Assembly: GCA_002471225.1 (NCBI GenBank)
Contig: DKPO01000030.1
Location: forward strand, 7,810 to 71,809
Reading direction: 5' to 3'
Origin: Porphyromonadaceae bacterium UBA7332
GTDB lineage: Bacteria; Bacteroidota; Bacteroidia; Bacteroidales; UBA7332
Length of the DNA stretch: 64,000 nt
The position numbers were made by a program, and so were the translations under genes. Positions within the stretch are counted from its first letter, which is position 1. Every line of letters starts with the position of its first letter. Positions 26,782-36,200 of this stretch are shown in pieces. Below the pieces are notes generated by a model, which saw nothing but the letters and a program-made list of their open reading frames with translations, did no database searches and had not been told where the DNA came from.

Positions 26782-27915
26782 ATGAGTAAAATCAAACATG
26801 AGAGTATCGGGTGGGTAGATCTGTTAAGAGTTCTGGCCTGCTTCTTTGTTGTATTCGCACATTCTTGCGATCCATTTGTAGCACAGTTCGATAATAATCG
26901 CTTCGAGTTTCTTTCGGGCGCTTTTTGGGGAAGTCTTATGCGTCCTTGTGTTCCTATTTTTGTCATGATGACCGGTGTTTTGCTTTTGCCGGCTAAAGAA
27001 AATATGGAACAATTTTACAGAAAAAGAATATCAAGAATCATCGTACCATTAATCGTATGGTCATTACTTACTCCTCTGTTTTATTACTTTTATTTAGGTA
27101 ATTTCGAAACGATCAATCCAAACATTGTTCCCGCTGATCATACATGGAGTGCAACGGTGACACGAATGTTTACGTTTATCTTCAACTTCTCTTATTCGAC
27201 AATTCCTTTGTGGTATCTCTATATGCTTGTAGGATTGTATCTGGTTATACCTATATTGAGTGGTTGGCTGGCAAATGCAACGCGCAAAGATGTTAAAATC
27301 TTTTTAGGAATCTGGCTCATCAGTATGTGCTTGCCTTATGTACAAATAGCAGCTCCGCTTCTGGGATATGTCGGTAATTACGGAAATGCCGGTATATTAG
27401 GTGTTTGTGACTGGAATCCTTATGGAACATTCTATTATTTCTCAGGGTTTATCGGATATATAGTTTTAGCCTATTATCTTAAGACGTATCCATTGAACTG
27501 GAAGTGGAGTAAGGTATGGGCTGTTGCGATTCCGATGTTTGCAATCGGTTATGCTATAACGTTAGGCGGATTCCTGATTACTCAGAAGTATTTCCCGGGA
27601 AGTTATGCGAATCTCGAAATTATTTGGTACTTCTCCGGTATTAACGTATTTATGATGACGTATGCAGTATATTTGGTTTTCAGTCATCTTAAATTCAAAT
27701 CGACCAAAGAGCTGCGTATCCTGGCTTCGCTTACTTTCGGAATCTACCTGTCTCACTTTTTTATCGTACAGTTAGGCTACGATGTTATTCATAATGCATT
27801 GCCGCTACCTGCTTACCTGCAGATTCCGTTAATTGCTGTATGGGGATTCTCTATATCTGCATTTATCGTATGGATTATGTCTAAAATCAGCTTCTTAAGA
27901 CGTTTTGTAATGTAA
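26782..27915 (+). CDS. acyltransferase 3 family membrane protein
   Basis: A 377-residue integral inner-membrane protein with about ten transmembrane helices. The N-terminal signature (WVDLLRVLACFFVVFAHS) carries the conserved Arg and His of acyltransferase-3/OatA-type O-acyltransferases that transfer acetyl or succinyl groups to surface polysaccharides or peptidoglycan. No SGNH domain is fused. The acceptor is unknown. Upstream in-frame ATG 26704 precedes the promoter, so 26782 (MSKIKHES) is preferred. A small membrane protein follows after 20 nt and is probably co-transcribed. Confidence 0.88.
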   Translation: MSKIKHESIGWVDLLRVLACFFVVFAHSCDPFVAQFDNNRFEFLSGAFWGSLMRPCVPIFVMMTGVLLLPAKENMEQFYRKRISRIIVPLIVWSLLTPLFYYFYLGNFETINPNIVPADHTWSATVTRMFTFIFNFSYSTIPLWYLYMLVGLYLVIPILSGWLANATRKDVKIFLGIWLISMCLPYVQIAAPLLGYVGNYGNAGILGVCDWNPYGTFYYFSGFIGYIVLAYYLKTYPLNWKWSKVWAVAIPMFAIGYAITLGGFLITQKYFPGSYANLEIIWYFSGINVFMMTYAVYLVFSHLKFKSTKELRILASLTFGIYLSHFFIVQLGYDVIHNALPLPAYLQIPLIAVWGFSISAFIVWIMSKISFLRRFVM

Positions 27916-27935
27916 GTTCTAATACGATACATATT

Positions 27936-28352
27936 ATGTCTATGATATATACAAAAAAGCTTTTATCACTTAACAATGCCAATTTAATACTGTTCTTATT
28001 GGTTCTGATGTATTATGCGCTGACGGCACCTTCTGGTTTTTCATATTCTGTTTTAGGTCTTTACTCTCTTTTTATAATTGTACTATTCGCATTTATAACT
28101 ACGTTTCGTATTTATGTTTCCGATAGTGAAATCATTATAAATGATAAATTTAAGAAGCGATCAATAAAGTATGAAGAAATAGATAAGATCGAGTTTTCAA
28201 TCGATATGAATTCTCTCAATTTATATATGAAGGGAGATAATCAATCCGTATTATTGGCCGGATTAAGTAACGCAGATTGTCTGCTCAATTCGTTAAAGCA
28301 AAAGAGAGATTTTCCTATCTTAATTAAAGGATACGAAGGAGAGTCTTGTTAG
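27936..28352 (+). CDS. small membrane protein with PH-like C-terminal part
   Basis: A 138-residue protein with two hydrophobic helices (about 16-34 and 38-57), followed by a soluble region whose alternating strands (FRIYVSDSEIIIND, RSIKYEEIDKIEF, LNLYMKG) resemble bacterial PH-like domains that often follow two TM helices. Function unknown. It lies 20 nt downstream of the acyltransferase gene and ends just before a strong terminator, so it is the second gene of a two-gene transcript. Confidence 0.72.
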   Translation: MSMIYTKKLLSLNNANLILFLLVLMYYALTAPSGFSYSVLGLYSLFIIVLFAFITTFRIYVSDSEIIINDKFKKRSIKYEEIDKIEFSIDMNSLNLYMKGDNQSVLLAGLSNADCLLNSLKQKRDFPILIKGYEGESC

Positions 28353-28397
28353 AATACAGACTTTTAAGCTGCTTAGTTACTTAAAAGTTATACAATT

Positions 28398-28440
28398 AAA
28401 GGACCGATTATTCAGATAGTATGAATAATCGGTCCTTCTT
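28398..28440. terminator. bidirectional terminator
   Basis: 16-bp perfect stem (28399-28414 / 28422-28437), 7-nt loop, T-rich tail. Shared by the small membrane protein gene and the convergent HU-like gene. Confidence 0.9.
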
Positions 28441-28893
28441 TTATTTATTTAAATAGGATTTGCGTTTCCGGGTTGCGTAATCTTTTCGTTCGATCAATCG
28501 CTCATCTGCTTTCTTAAATCCGGCCATACTCAAAATCATTTTAGCTTCTTTGGATGGGCGGAATGCGATTCCTTTTAATTCGACCGATTGGCTCCGGCTT
28601 GTTTCTACAGCTTTCTCTTCAGAAATATATTTGGCTGTAGGCTGAAAAGACCCCAATCCTTCGATGTTTACAAAGTTTCCGTTTCCTAATACTTTTAATA
28701 ATGTATGCGTGACGGTTTCGATAGCCATTTTAGCTTCAGCATAAGTAAGCATAGAAGTCTGACAGATTTCCTGTGCTAACTTTTCGGTATTCAAAACTTG
28801 ATTGCATACGCATTTGGGATATTTCTTTTGTTTCTTGTTTTCTTCATCATTCATATTGTCACAGATCGAGACTGGTCTGTAGTTGATCGGCAT
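28441..28893 (-). CDS. HU/IHF-like DNA-binding protein
   Basis: A 150-residue histone-like protein of the divergent Bacteroidetes HU-related family. The opening MPINYRPV resembles family members that start MPINYKL or similar. A helix-rich dimerisation part (about 34-80) is followed by the beta-arm region with GNFVNIEGLGSFQPT and the IAFRPSKEAK stretch corresponding to the HU arm. The basic tail (RKDYATRKRKSY) may add DNA contacts. The insertion with KCVC near residue 28 is unusual. An alternative start is Met14 (28854). Such proteins are architectural nucleoid factors; this one is not next to any partner gene. Confidence 0.8.
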   Translation of the reverse strand: MPINYRPVSICDNMNDEENKKQKKYPKCVCNQVLNTEKLAQEICQTSMLTYAEAKMAIETVTHTLLKVLGNGNFVNIEGLGSFQPTAKYISEEKAVETSRSQSVELKGIAFRPSKEAKMILSMAGFKKADERLIERKDYATRKRKSYLNK

Positions 28894-29321
28894 AGTATTT
28901 CTTTATTAGAGGGTTAATTAAATTAAGGCGCTGTTGCAGTTTTGCGGTTATATATTGTCCGCGAAAATTCAAAACAGCATCTATGTCGTAAATATAATGA
29001 TTTACTGTGAAAATAACAGTCAAATTAATTAAGGATGCAGGAGAAAGAATCATACATACAGGGTAATTAATATATTTACCTTGATAATTAATTTGTGCGA
29101 TGTACACCGCACAAAATTGCGAAGTAGGTCGCACAAAATTGCGGTGTACATCGCATTTTAGTGCGACCTACGTTTAACATATTATTACACAAAGCTGAGT
29201 ATTTAATTTAAGCGCAAGAATAATTGTTTTTACTTGAAAATGAGTTATTTGTGCTTTATTTTTTTTCAGTTGTCGCGGAAGTTTGATTATTATCCCGTGA
29301 GATATAAAAAAGAGTTGAGAT
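28894..29321. other. long AT-rich spacer holding a dispersed repeat
   Basis: 428 bp between the HU-like gene and the uracil-DNA glycosylase gene, both on the minus strand. It contains the 96-bp repeat copy A and otherwise low-complexity AT sequence. The overlapping reading frame (28859-29134, minus) has no credible coding character. Confidence 0.7.
29094..29189. repeat. dispersed 96-bp repeat element, copy A
   Basis: It aligns without gaps to 45921-46016 (about 80 of 96 identities by eye). Internal structure: three related units of about 22 bp built on CAAAATTGCG-nn-GTA-nn-TCGC, closed by the inverted copy GTGCGACCTAC (29161-29171) and TTTAACA. Two inverted pairs are interleaved: 29097-29110 with 29141-29154 (14 bp perfect) and 29124-29134 with 29161-29171 (11 bp perfect). 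Not CRISPR-like, no ORF. Confidence 0.8.
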
Positions 29322-29909
29322 TTAATATCCCAACTCTTTAAGCATATTACCATAAACCTCAGCTTTTTTTGATAGAGCCAAAGGGTAGGCTCTGGACGAT
29401 GAAGGCATCCGGTAGAGACGGATTCCCCGATCATTATAAGTAAGCTCTGTATATTCACTAATTTTAGGCATAGCACAATTAAAAAGACCTGCGAGCGTTT
29501 CAGTCGCTTTTTCTCCTGTCGTAACTATAGCCTTGCATTCGGGAATCTTATCCAAAAGAGCTTTTATATCGGTTGGTTCAACCACTTCGAGAAACTTATC
29601 AGATGCATTATCCTTCAGACGTTTGATGGAGGTAGCTGTGTCGAAAATAGCAAAACCTTTACTGTTGCAGAAATCTATAACCTCCTTCTCTTTGAATGAT
29701 TTATGAACGTTATCAACAAATTGATCTTTGTTGTTGAAAAAGATCAATCCCATGATCCGCCACATATCATTCTGAAAATTCGGATAGAAGAAATTCATAG
29801 ACCAGCGATGTGATTGTGGGGGAAAGCTACCGAGCAATAATATATGAGCATGTTTAGGTAAAAAAGGCTCTAAGGGGTGGGATTCCGCTTGAGGTATAGT
29901 TTGTGTCAT
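29322..29909 (-). CDS. uracil-DNA glycosylase family protein (Mug-like)
   Basis: A 195-residue enzyme of the UDG superfamily that removes uracil or mismatched bases from DNA. The first motif is LLGSFPPQS (position of the GINPG-type motif in Mug), followed by the NFFYPN segment; the second motif is RMPSSSRAYPL, matching the PSSS/PSPS loop near the C terminus. The middle contains AIVTTGEKA, the usual core strand. It is monocistronic with a -7 element about 32 nt upstream. Confident at superfamily level, less so on exact substrate. Confidence 0.82.
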   Translation of the reverse strand: MTQTIPQAESHPLEPFLPKHAHILLLGSFPPQSHRWSMNFFYPNFQNDMWRIMGLIFFNNKDQFVDNVHKSFKEKEVIDFCNSKGFAIFDTATSIKRLKDNASDKFLEVVEPTDIKALLDKIPECKAIVTTGEKATETLAGLFNCAMPKISEYTELTYNDRGIRLYRMPSSSRAYPLALSKKAEVYGNMLKELGY

Positions 29910-29940
29910 ATTTGTCTGTTTTAGATTAAAACATTATTTT

Positions 29941-29948
29941 CAAAGTTA
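29941..29948 (-). promoter_or_regulatory. -7 element of the glycosylase gene
   Basis: Minus strand TAACTTTG, 32 nt before the ATG; no clear -33 element. Confidence 0.45.
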
Positions 29949-30089
29949 AGCAAAAGTCTAATAGATTGCATGTTTTTGATGCGGAAGAGTTTATATTTTT
30001 CTTCAGTTGGTGAAACCATCTATATCTGATATTGTTTTACTTTTATGGATACATATCCGATTGACTGATGTTTCATGCTGATTTATTTT

Positions 30090-30097
30090 TATCTTTG
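30090..30097 (+). promoter_or_regulatory. -7 element of the yjbQ-arsC-nitroreductase operon
   Basis: TATCTTTG, perfect match to TAnnTTTG; places transcription near 30102 and excludes the in-frame ATG at 30075. Confidence 0.55.
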
Positions 30098-30125
30098 TGA
30101 AAATAGGTCTACTAAAAATAAGTTT

Positions 30126-30539
30126 ATGTTTCAACAAATTGAATTCTCGCTTGCTCCACGCGGGAGAGGTTTTCACTTAGTAACTTCCGAAGTATTAAAG
30201 AAACTTCCTGCTTTGCCGCGCATCGGGGTTCTTCATCTTTTTATTCAACACACCTCGGCTGCATTATCCATAAATGAAAATGCCGACCCGGAGGTACAGA
30301 GTGATTTGAACGAAATTATGAATCGGTTGGTAAAAGAAAGAGAATCTTATTATCAGCATACTTACGAAGGAGATGATGATATGCCGGCTCATGCCAAGTC
30401 TTCCCTGATTGGTGCAAATCTGACAATTCCGATTACGGATGGGAAATTGAACATGGGAATATGGCAAGGTATTTATTTATGTGAATTCAGAAACAGAGCT
30501 TCGGGAAGAAGGCTTGTTGCAACTATTATTGGAGAATAA
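30126..30539 (+). CDS. yjbQ: YjbQ/UPF0047 family protein
   Basis: A 137-residue protein of the YjbQ family, some members of which show weak thiamine-phosphate-synthase activity; the physiological role is unclear. The family signatures are present: FIQHTSAALSINENADP (His in HTS), DDDMPAHAKSSLIG (His in PAHAKSS) and the terminal GIYLCEFR. The start at 30126 (MFQQIEFSL) is chosen because the -7 box lies at 30090-30097. First gene of a probable three-gene operon. Confidence 0.9.
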   Translation: MFQQIEFSLAPRGRGFHLVTSEVLKKLPALPRIGVLHLFIQHTSAALSINENADPEVQSDLNEIMNRLVKERESYYQHTYEGDDDMPAHAKSSLIGANLTIPITDGKLNMGIWQGIYLCEFRNRASGRRLVATIIGE

Positions 30540-30552
30540 AATATAATTGATT

Positions 30553-30909
30553 ATGAAACCGTTATTTATACAATACGCAAAATGCGGAACCTGCCAGAAA
30601 GCTTCGAAATGGTTAAAGGCAAATGGGATAGAAGTAGAATCCCGCGATATTATTACGATTAATCCAACGAAAGAGGAGTTGAGTGCGTGGATTCCGGAAA
30701 GCGGATTGCCGATCACTAAATTTTTTAATACCAGCGGTGTACGTTATAAAGAATTAGGACTGAAAGATGTGGTTAAAAAAGCATCGGAAGAAGAATTATT
30801 GGATTTACTCGCTTCAGAAGGTAAATTGGTGAAACGTCCGATTCTTGTAACACCTGATTTTGTTCTGGTTGGTTTCAAAGAAGCTGATTGGGAAGAAAAA
30901 TTAAAATAG
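30553..30909 (+). CDS. ArsC/Spx-family thioredoxin-fold protein
   Basis: A 118-residue arsenate-reductase-like protein of the Spx/MgsR/YffB family with the redox motif CGTC (Cys11, Cys14) at the N-terminus of a thioredoxin fold. The segment NTSGVRYKELGL and RPILVTPDFVLVGF are family signatures. These proteins act as thiol reductases or RNA-polymerase-binding regulators; nothing here proves arsenate reduction. The 13-nt spacing to yjbQ and 9-nt spacing to the nitroreductase gene support one transcript. ATG 30553 is preferred to TTG 30547. Confidence 0.88.
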   Translation: MKPLFIQYAKCGTCQKASKWLKANGIEVESRDIITINPTKEELSAWIPESGLPITKFFNTSGVRYKELGLKDVVKKASEEELLDLLASEGKLVKRPILVTPDFVLVGFKEADWEEKLK

Positions 30910-30918
30910 GATAATAAG

Positions 30919-31782
30919 ATGAGATATGATCTAAGTGTGGATGCACAAACGTGCATTTCTTGTATGAAGTGTGTCCGAATTTGTCCGGTACATATTTTTC
31001 AAGCGAATACAGATAAGAAAATTTATTTGCAAAATCCCGAGTACTGCATTGCCTGCGGTCACTGTGTAGGCGTTTGTCCGACTGATTCAGTCGTACATTC
31101 GGAGTTTCCTGCAGATAAAGTACATGAAATAGATTACACTAAAATGCCTTCTGCCGAATCAGTAATGCTTTTGTGCAAGGAACGCAGATCAAACAGGGCT
31201 TTTTCGAAAAAGCCGATACCGAAAGAATATCTGGATCTTATTCTGGAAGCCGGACATGTAGCGCCGACAGCAAGTAATAAGCAAGAGGTTAAATTCATGT
31301 TGATAACTAATCCGGAGAGATTGATCAGTCTGAGTAAATTTACGCTGGATATCTTTCAAGGAGCGGTTCGTAAGCTTGAAAATCCATTACTGAAACCTGT
31401 ATTGAAGAAACTTATGCCGGATGCCTATAAATATGTTCCTACCTTTAAAAGCCTTCAGGAAGAGTTTGATAAAGGGAATGACATGATTATGCGAAATGCT
31501 ACGGCAGCAATAATAATTTATGCTCCGAAGGCAAATCGTTTCGGGTGTGAGGACTCCAATCTGGCTTATCAGAACGCATCTTTAATGGCGGAGAGTCTGG
31601 GAGTGAGCCAATTCTATATGGGATTCGTTTATTCAGCTACGAAACAATCGGGCGGGGACAGACTCGCTAAAGAGCTGGGTATTGATGGAACTATTCACGC
31701 TGCCATGGCTTTAGGTATGCCTTCGTTCCGTTTTAAAAACTATATTGATAAGAAACCGATTGATCTCATCACTATTGAGTAG
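30919..31782 (+). CDS. ferredoxin-domain nitroreductase
   Basis: A 287-residue fusion: an N-terminal 2x[4Fe-4S] ferredoxin domain (CISCMKC...CP and CIACGHC...CP; Cys12/15/18/22 and 43/46/49/53) followed by an FMN-dependent nitroreductase domain beginning near residue 75 with RRSNRAFSKKP. The ferredoxin part would feed electrons to FMN, so the true substrate may be a quinone, nitro compound or flavin-linked partner. Last gene of the yjbQ-arsC-nitroreductase operon. This fusion is common in anaerobes. Confidence 0.92.
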   Translation: MRYDLSVDAQTCISCMKCVRICPVHIFQANTDKKIYLQNPEYCIACGHCVGVCPTDSVVHSEFPADKVHEIDYTKMPSAESVMLLCKERRSNRAFSKKPIPKEYLDLILEAGHVAPTASNKQEVKFMLITNPERLISLSKFTLDIFQGAVRKLENPLLKPVLKKLMPDAYKYVPTFKSLQEEFDKGNDMIMRNATAAIIIYAPKANRFGCEDSNLAYQNASLMAESLGVSQFYMGFVYSATKQSGGDRLAKELGIDGTIHAAMALGMPSFRFKNYIDKKPIDLITIE

Positions 31783-31861
31783 TGTATCCGGGGATAAAGG
31801 GAAATCTCCGGGATCAGTTTTTGATATTTGCAATGTTAGTAACTAACTTAATTTAAACTAT

Positions 31862-32587
31862 ATGTCAGATAATATAATTTGCCGTAATTGTGGTACCGTG
31901 AATGCACCGAAATCCAAGGAGTGTGAAAACTGTCATGCGCCAATCAAGTCACATCACAGGGAAATGAATCATAAGAATCCGAAGTTCTGGATTTTTCTTT
32001 TTGTAGCCTGTTTCTTGGCTTACGTGATCGGATCATACGGATGGGATTTGTTTAAAGAACATAAAGGAGTACAAGAGCCTGTCACGAAAGTTGTGCCTGT
32101 TGATTCGTTGAAAGACTGGCATAAACAAATGTTTGCAAGTGGATGTACTCTCGAACTTCCTGTTCATTTGACAGAAACGGACGGACTGGCAAATGGTGAG
32201 TTGAAGTCTTTGCTGTCATCGGTGCATGCTTACCAATATGCAAAAAAAAATCTGGCTATCAGTTTTTCGATTCTGGAATATAAGAGTACGGTCGATTCAC
32301 TTTCAGTTACGAGTGCAATGGCCGGTGCTAATCAAGAGGTTGCTTCTTTATTGCACAAACCTTTGGAGGTTGTAGCTCAGAAGACTTATTCAAAGGATGG
32401 AGTTGCTTATGCTATGCAGACAGTAAACTATATTGACAAGAATAATGAAGCTTATGAATATAAACAGCTCATAGCTGCAAAAGGGCTAGAGATGTGGAAT
32501 CTAAGTGTATCTTATGAGAGAGGAAACCAGAAATTGTCTGAAGTGGCAGAACGGATTATTCAATCATTTAGTTTAGGAGTTAAATAA
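31862..32587 (+). CDS. zinc-ribbon membrane-anchored protein of unknown function
   Basis: A 241-residue protein with an N-terminal zinc ribbon (Cys7, Cys10, Cys21, Cys24), a single TM helix (about 41-61) and an extracytoplasmic domain (about 85-240) with no recognised motif. The zinc ribbon faces the cytoplasm if the helix is inserted in the usual way. A near-consensus -7 element (GATATTTG, 31823-31830) precedes it. Monocistronic with a strong terminator. Confidence 0.75.
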   Translation: MSDNIICRNCGTVNAPKSKECENCHAPIKSHHREMNHKNPKFWIFLFVACFLAYVIGSYGWDLFKEHKGVQEPVTKVVPVDSLKDWHKQMFASGCTLELPVHLTETDGLANGELKSLLSSVHAYQYAKKNLAISFSILEYKSTVDSLSVTSAMAGANQEVASLLHKPLEVVAQKTYSKDGVAYAMQTVNYIDKNNEAYEYKQLIAAKGLEMWNLSVSYERGNQKLSEVAERIIQSFSLGVK

Positions 32588-32589
32588 AC

Positions 32590-32636
32590 AAAAGGCACAT
32601 AAGGAGATTAACCTTATGTGCCTTTTGTCTTTTAGG
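32590..32636. terminator. bidirectional terminator
   Basis: 15-bp perfect stem (32590-32604 / 32612-32626), 7-nt loop, T-rich tail; between the zinc-ribbon gene and the convergent deacetylase gene. Confidence 0.9.
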
Positions 32637-33249
32637 GTATCATCTCGAAACGATATCCTTGAGACTGTAACCATTTAACGGAATCTATCAGTGACTCTTT
32701 GAGTCGTGCGATTGATTTAATCGAATCATGGAAAACTATGATAGAACCATTGCGGGTCCGTTTCTTTACTATATTAATAATGTCTTCACCGGTTAGGGCC
32801 GGATTGTAATCACGTGTAACCACGTCCCACATAATAATCTTATAATGTCTTTTAAGAAACCACATCTGTGGCATACGGACATGTCCGTGCGGTGGTCTGA
32901 ATAAGTTGCTTTTAATTAACTCATCAGCTTTAGCGACATTAGCAAGATAGTTACGGGTCAGTGTGCGCCATCCTTGTAGATGGTTGAAAGTGTGATTTCC
33001 TACGCGATGCCCTCTTTTCAGTACCTCTTCAAATAAGTGAGGATACTTTCGTACATTATCACCTACACAAAAGAATGTAGCTTTTATCCCAAGTTCATCT
33101 AATGTGTCCAATACCCAAGGCGTAGCCTCGGGTATCGGTCCATCATCAAAGGTAAGGTATACGACCTTTTCATTTTTGTTGATTCGCCAATGAGCTTTGG
33201 TGAATAACATACGATAAAGAAAAGGTGGTTGTTCGATTAAAACATTCAC
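32632..33249 (-). CDS. polysaccharide deacetylase family protein (CE4/NodB)
   Basis: A 205-residue carbohydrate-esterase-4-type domain. Motif 1 TFDDGP (catalytic base and metal Asp at 35-36), motif 2 HTFNH (His86, His90), motif 3 RPPHG; so the metal site is complete. No signal peptide is apparent, which is unusual for enzymes acting on peptidoglycan or surface glycan. The gene lies 8 nt downstream of the DUF2723 gene and is probably translated from the same mRNA. Substrate not determinable. Confidence 0.9.
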   Translation of the reverse strand: MNVLIEQPPFLYRMLFTKAHWRINKNEKVVYLTFDDGPIPEATPWVLDTLDELGIKATFFCVGDNVRKYPHLFEEVLKRGHRVGNHTFNHLQGWRTLTRNYLANVAKADELIKSNLFRPPHGHVRMPQMWFLKRHYKIIMWDVVTRDYNPALTGEDIINIVKKRTRNGSIIVFHDSIKSIARLKESLIDSVKWLQSQGYRFEMIP

Positions 33250-33257
33250 GCTTTATT

Positions 33258-36200
33258 CTATTTGTTTTGTTTCGATTTTACGTTCCATGCTTGTGCATAT
33301 TCTGCAAAAATCGGAAAGTATTTTTCAGCCAAAGGCTTATCGTTGATATCTGCAACCTTCAATGCTTCCTGCATAACGGCCAATTGATGTCCGATTTCAT
33401 TTGAAGAGTATCTTCTTTGGTTCGGAGTCAATGAATAATACCATTGCAGATATTGCGCTGACGATTTCAGTATATCTGAAAGAATAGCATTTCCTTTTTC
33501 ATCTAATCCTAACGTATAATATTGATCGGCAAATGATAATGTTGAATAATCATTTGGTACTGACGTAGGAGGAATAACTTTCATTGCATGATCTAATGCC
33601 TGAATAGCTTTCTCGGTTTTACCTTCGTTGATCAATGCATCTACCAGAGTCGTGAACATATACCGGAATGTTTTAGTCATTCGGATATTATTCTCATCTA
33701 AATAGACTTTTGGATTTTCAATACCACCCCATTGGAATTTGTTGACCATATTGTCAAACATGACATCTGTATTGATCAAGCCGCCTTCTTCGCTTACAGG
33801 ATTGATTCTGTATGCGAGACCTTCCAGACTGAAATTGTCTTTCAGATTCAAGTATTGGTCACCACCAACGGTAACAGCATAATAAATAGGGCGTTTCCAG
33901 TTATTATTGTTGATCATATCCAGAATCATTAATTCTTGTTTGCCTAAATAATTTTTATTGCTTAGGTCAATGATCATTTCTTCCGGAATACTGTCAATAT
34001 AGTTTGCTGGAACTGCTCCGGATTCAATTGCTGCTTGTTTATCAATCTTAAGTTTGAATTTTTTAGCTGGAACAAAATCCATTCGTCCGTCATAACCCGG
34101 AATACGTTTGAATCTTTCGTCTTCAGACTTAACAATGTCAAGTGCCGTTTTCAGATCAAGGGTATCTCCGCTAAGCATATCCATCAAATAAACAACATCA
34201 CGTGTTCCCTGAATATACTGATCTTTTGTAAAGTCAATTGGGAGCGGAGCTGATTCATATGCCTGACGTTTCATCTGATCTACGTACCAGTCTGTTTGCA
34301 GATAGCTAAGATTGGCAACGCGAACGTCCGTACGGTATCCCTCTACTTCTTGTGCATACCACAATGGGAATGTATCGTTATCTCCATTCGTAAAGATGAT
34401 ACCGTTAGGTGCAACTGTAGTCAGATAATTCTTACCGAAGTCACGGGCAGTATATCTGCCTGAACGGTCATGATCATCCCAGTTTTGAGCAGCCATTTGA
34501 ATCGGAACAAACAAAGAAGCAACTGTAGCCAGTGATGCAGCCGCAGTCGGATTGATGTATTTTGATAAGAAGTTAGCAATAGCAGCTACTCCTAAACCAA
34601 TCCAAATTGTAAATGCGTAAAACGAACCGGCATAAGCATAGTCTCGTTCGCGTGGTTGATAAGGGGTTTGATTCAGATAGATTACAATAGCAATACCTGT
34701 CATAAAGAACAGGAAGAATGTAATCCAGAATCCCTGAATTCCTTTATTTCCACGATAAGCCTGGAAAAGAATTCCGAATACACCGAGTAATAAAGGAAGC
34801 ATATAATAAACATTGCGACCTTTATTATTTTTCAAATCATCCGGTAAATAAGTCTGATCTCCAACCAGATATTTATCGATAGCATTGATACCGGTAATCC
34901 AGTTTCCATTTGTGATTTCACCATGTCCCTGGATGTCATTTTGACGGCCGGCGAAATTCCACATAAAGTATCTCCAATACATGAAATTTAACTGGTAATT
35001 CAGGAAGTATTTAATATTTTCCAGGAATGTCGGAGACTGAACAGTAATTTGTTCGCCACATCTGTTTAGACGAACAGGTTTCCCCTGGAAGTTCGTCCAT
35101 GACTTATAAGCATCAATATGCGTAGGTTGCGAACTGTACATACGAGGGAACAGCATTTTAGTGCCGTCCATGTATTCATAGTTGCGTTTGCGCCCGGTTA
35201 TGATATACTGATCTTTTTCAGTAGAATCTTTTTTAGCAACTTGTGCATAAATTGGCGCACCTTCTTTGAACTTAGCCTGACAATCTTTATCTCTGGCTAC
35301 TTCCGAAGCAAACGTTTCGCCATAGAATAAAGGTCTGTCACCGTATTGTTCGCGGTTCAGGTAGCTACCTAAAGAGAAAATATCTTCCGGAGAGTTCTGA
35401 TCCATTGGTGTATTAGCCGCCGAGCGAATCATGATTAAGGCATATGAAGAATATCCGATAAGGATTACTGTCATACACATTAATAAATTATTGATAAGGC
35501 GGACACTGAAGTCCTTCTTCATGAAAAGGTAAGCAGCTCCACCAGCAAGTAGTGTCATACCAATCGCAACACTTTTAAATCCGCCACTACCGATAAATGG
35601 GATTCCCATCATAGCGACAGATAGCAGAAGAGCGGACTTCATGCGTGTTTCACTTTTCTGAGTAACTGTTTCATAGATTCCCCAGATTAAAGAAACTGCT
35701 AATACTAAAATATAAATGATTACACCCGAATTGTATGGCATACCTAATGTGTTCACAAAGAACAACTCGAACCACCCCGCAACTTTAACAAGTCCCGGTA
35801 TCATACCATACATCAACACTCCTACAATAACGAATGAGACTAAAAGAGCAATAATGGATCCTTTCAGGTTTGCATTCGGATTGCGCTTGTAGTAATAAAC
35901 CAATACGATAGCAGGAATACATAAAAGGTTAAGAAGATGGACTCCGATAGATAGCCCCATCAAATAAGCAATCAAAATAATCCAGCGATCAGAATGTGCT
36001 TCATCAGCGTGTTCTTCCCATTTCAGGATAAGCCAGAAAACGGCAGCAGTGAATAGTGAAGAGTATGCATATACTTCACCTTCGACAGCTGAAAACCAGA
36101 AAGTATCAGAGAATGTATATACTAATGCACCTACAAGGCCACTACCTAAGATCATAATACCCTGTGACAGGCTCATGTCTTTATCTTTGTCTGAAACAAC

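Noticed and set aside
28859..29134. 91-codon minus-strand frame over the HU-like gene start and repeat copy A
   Set aside because: Overlaps the HU-like gene in another frame, has no start context, and its first codons lie inside the repeat element.
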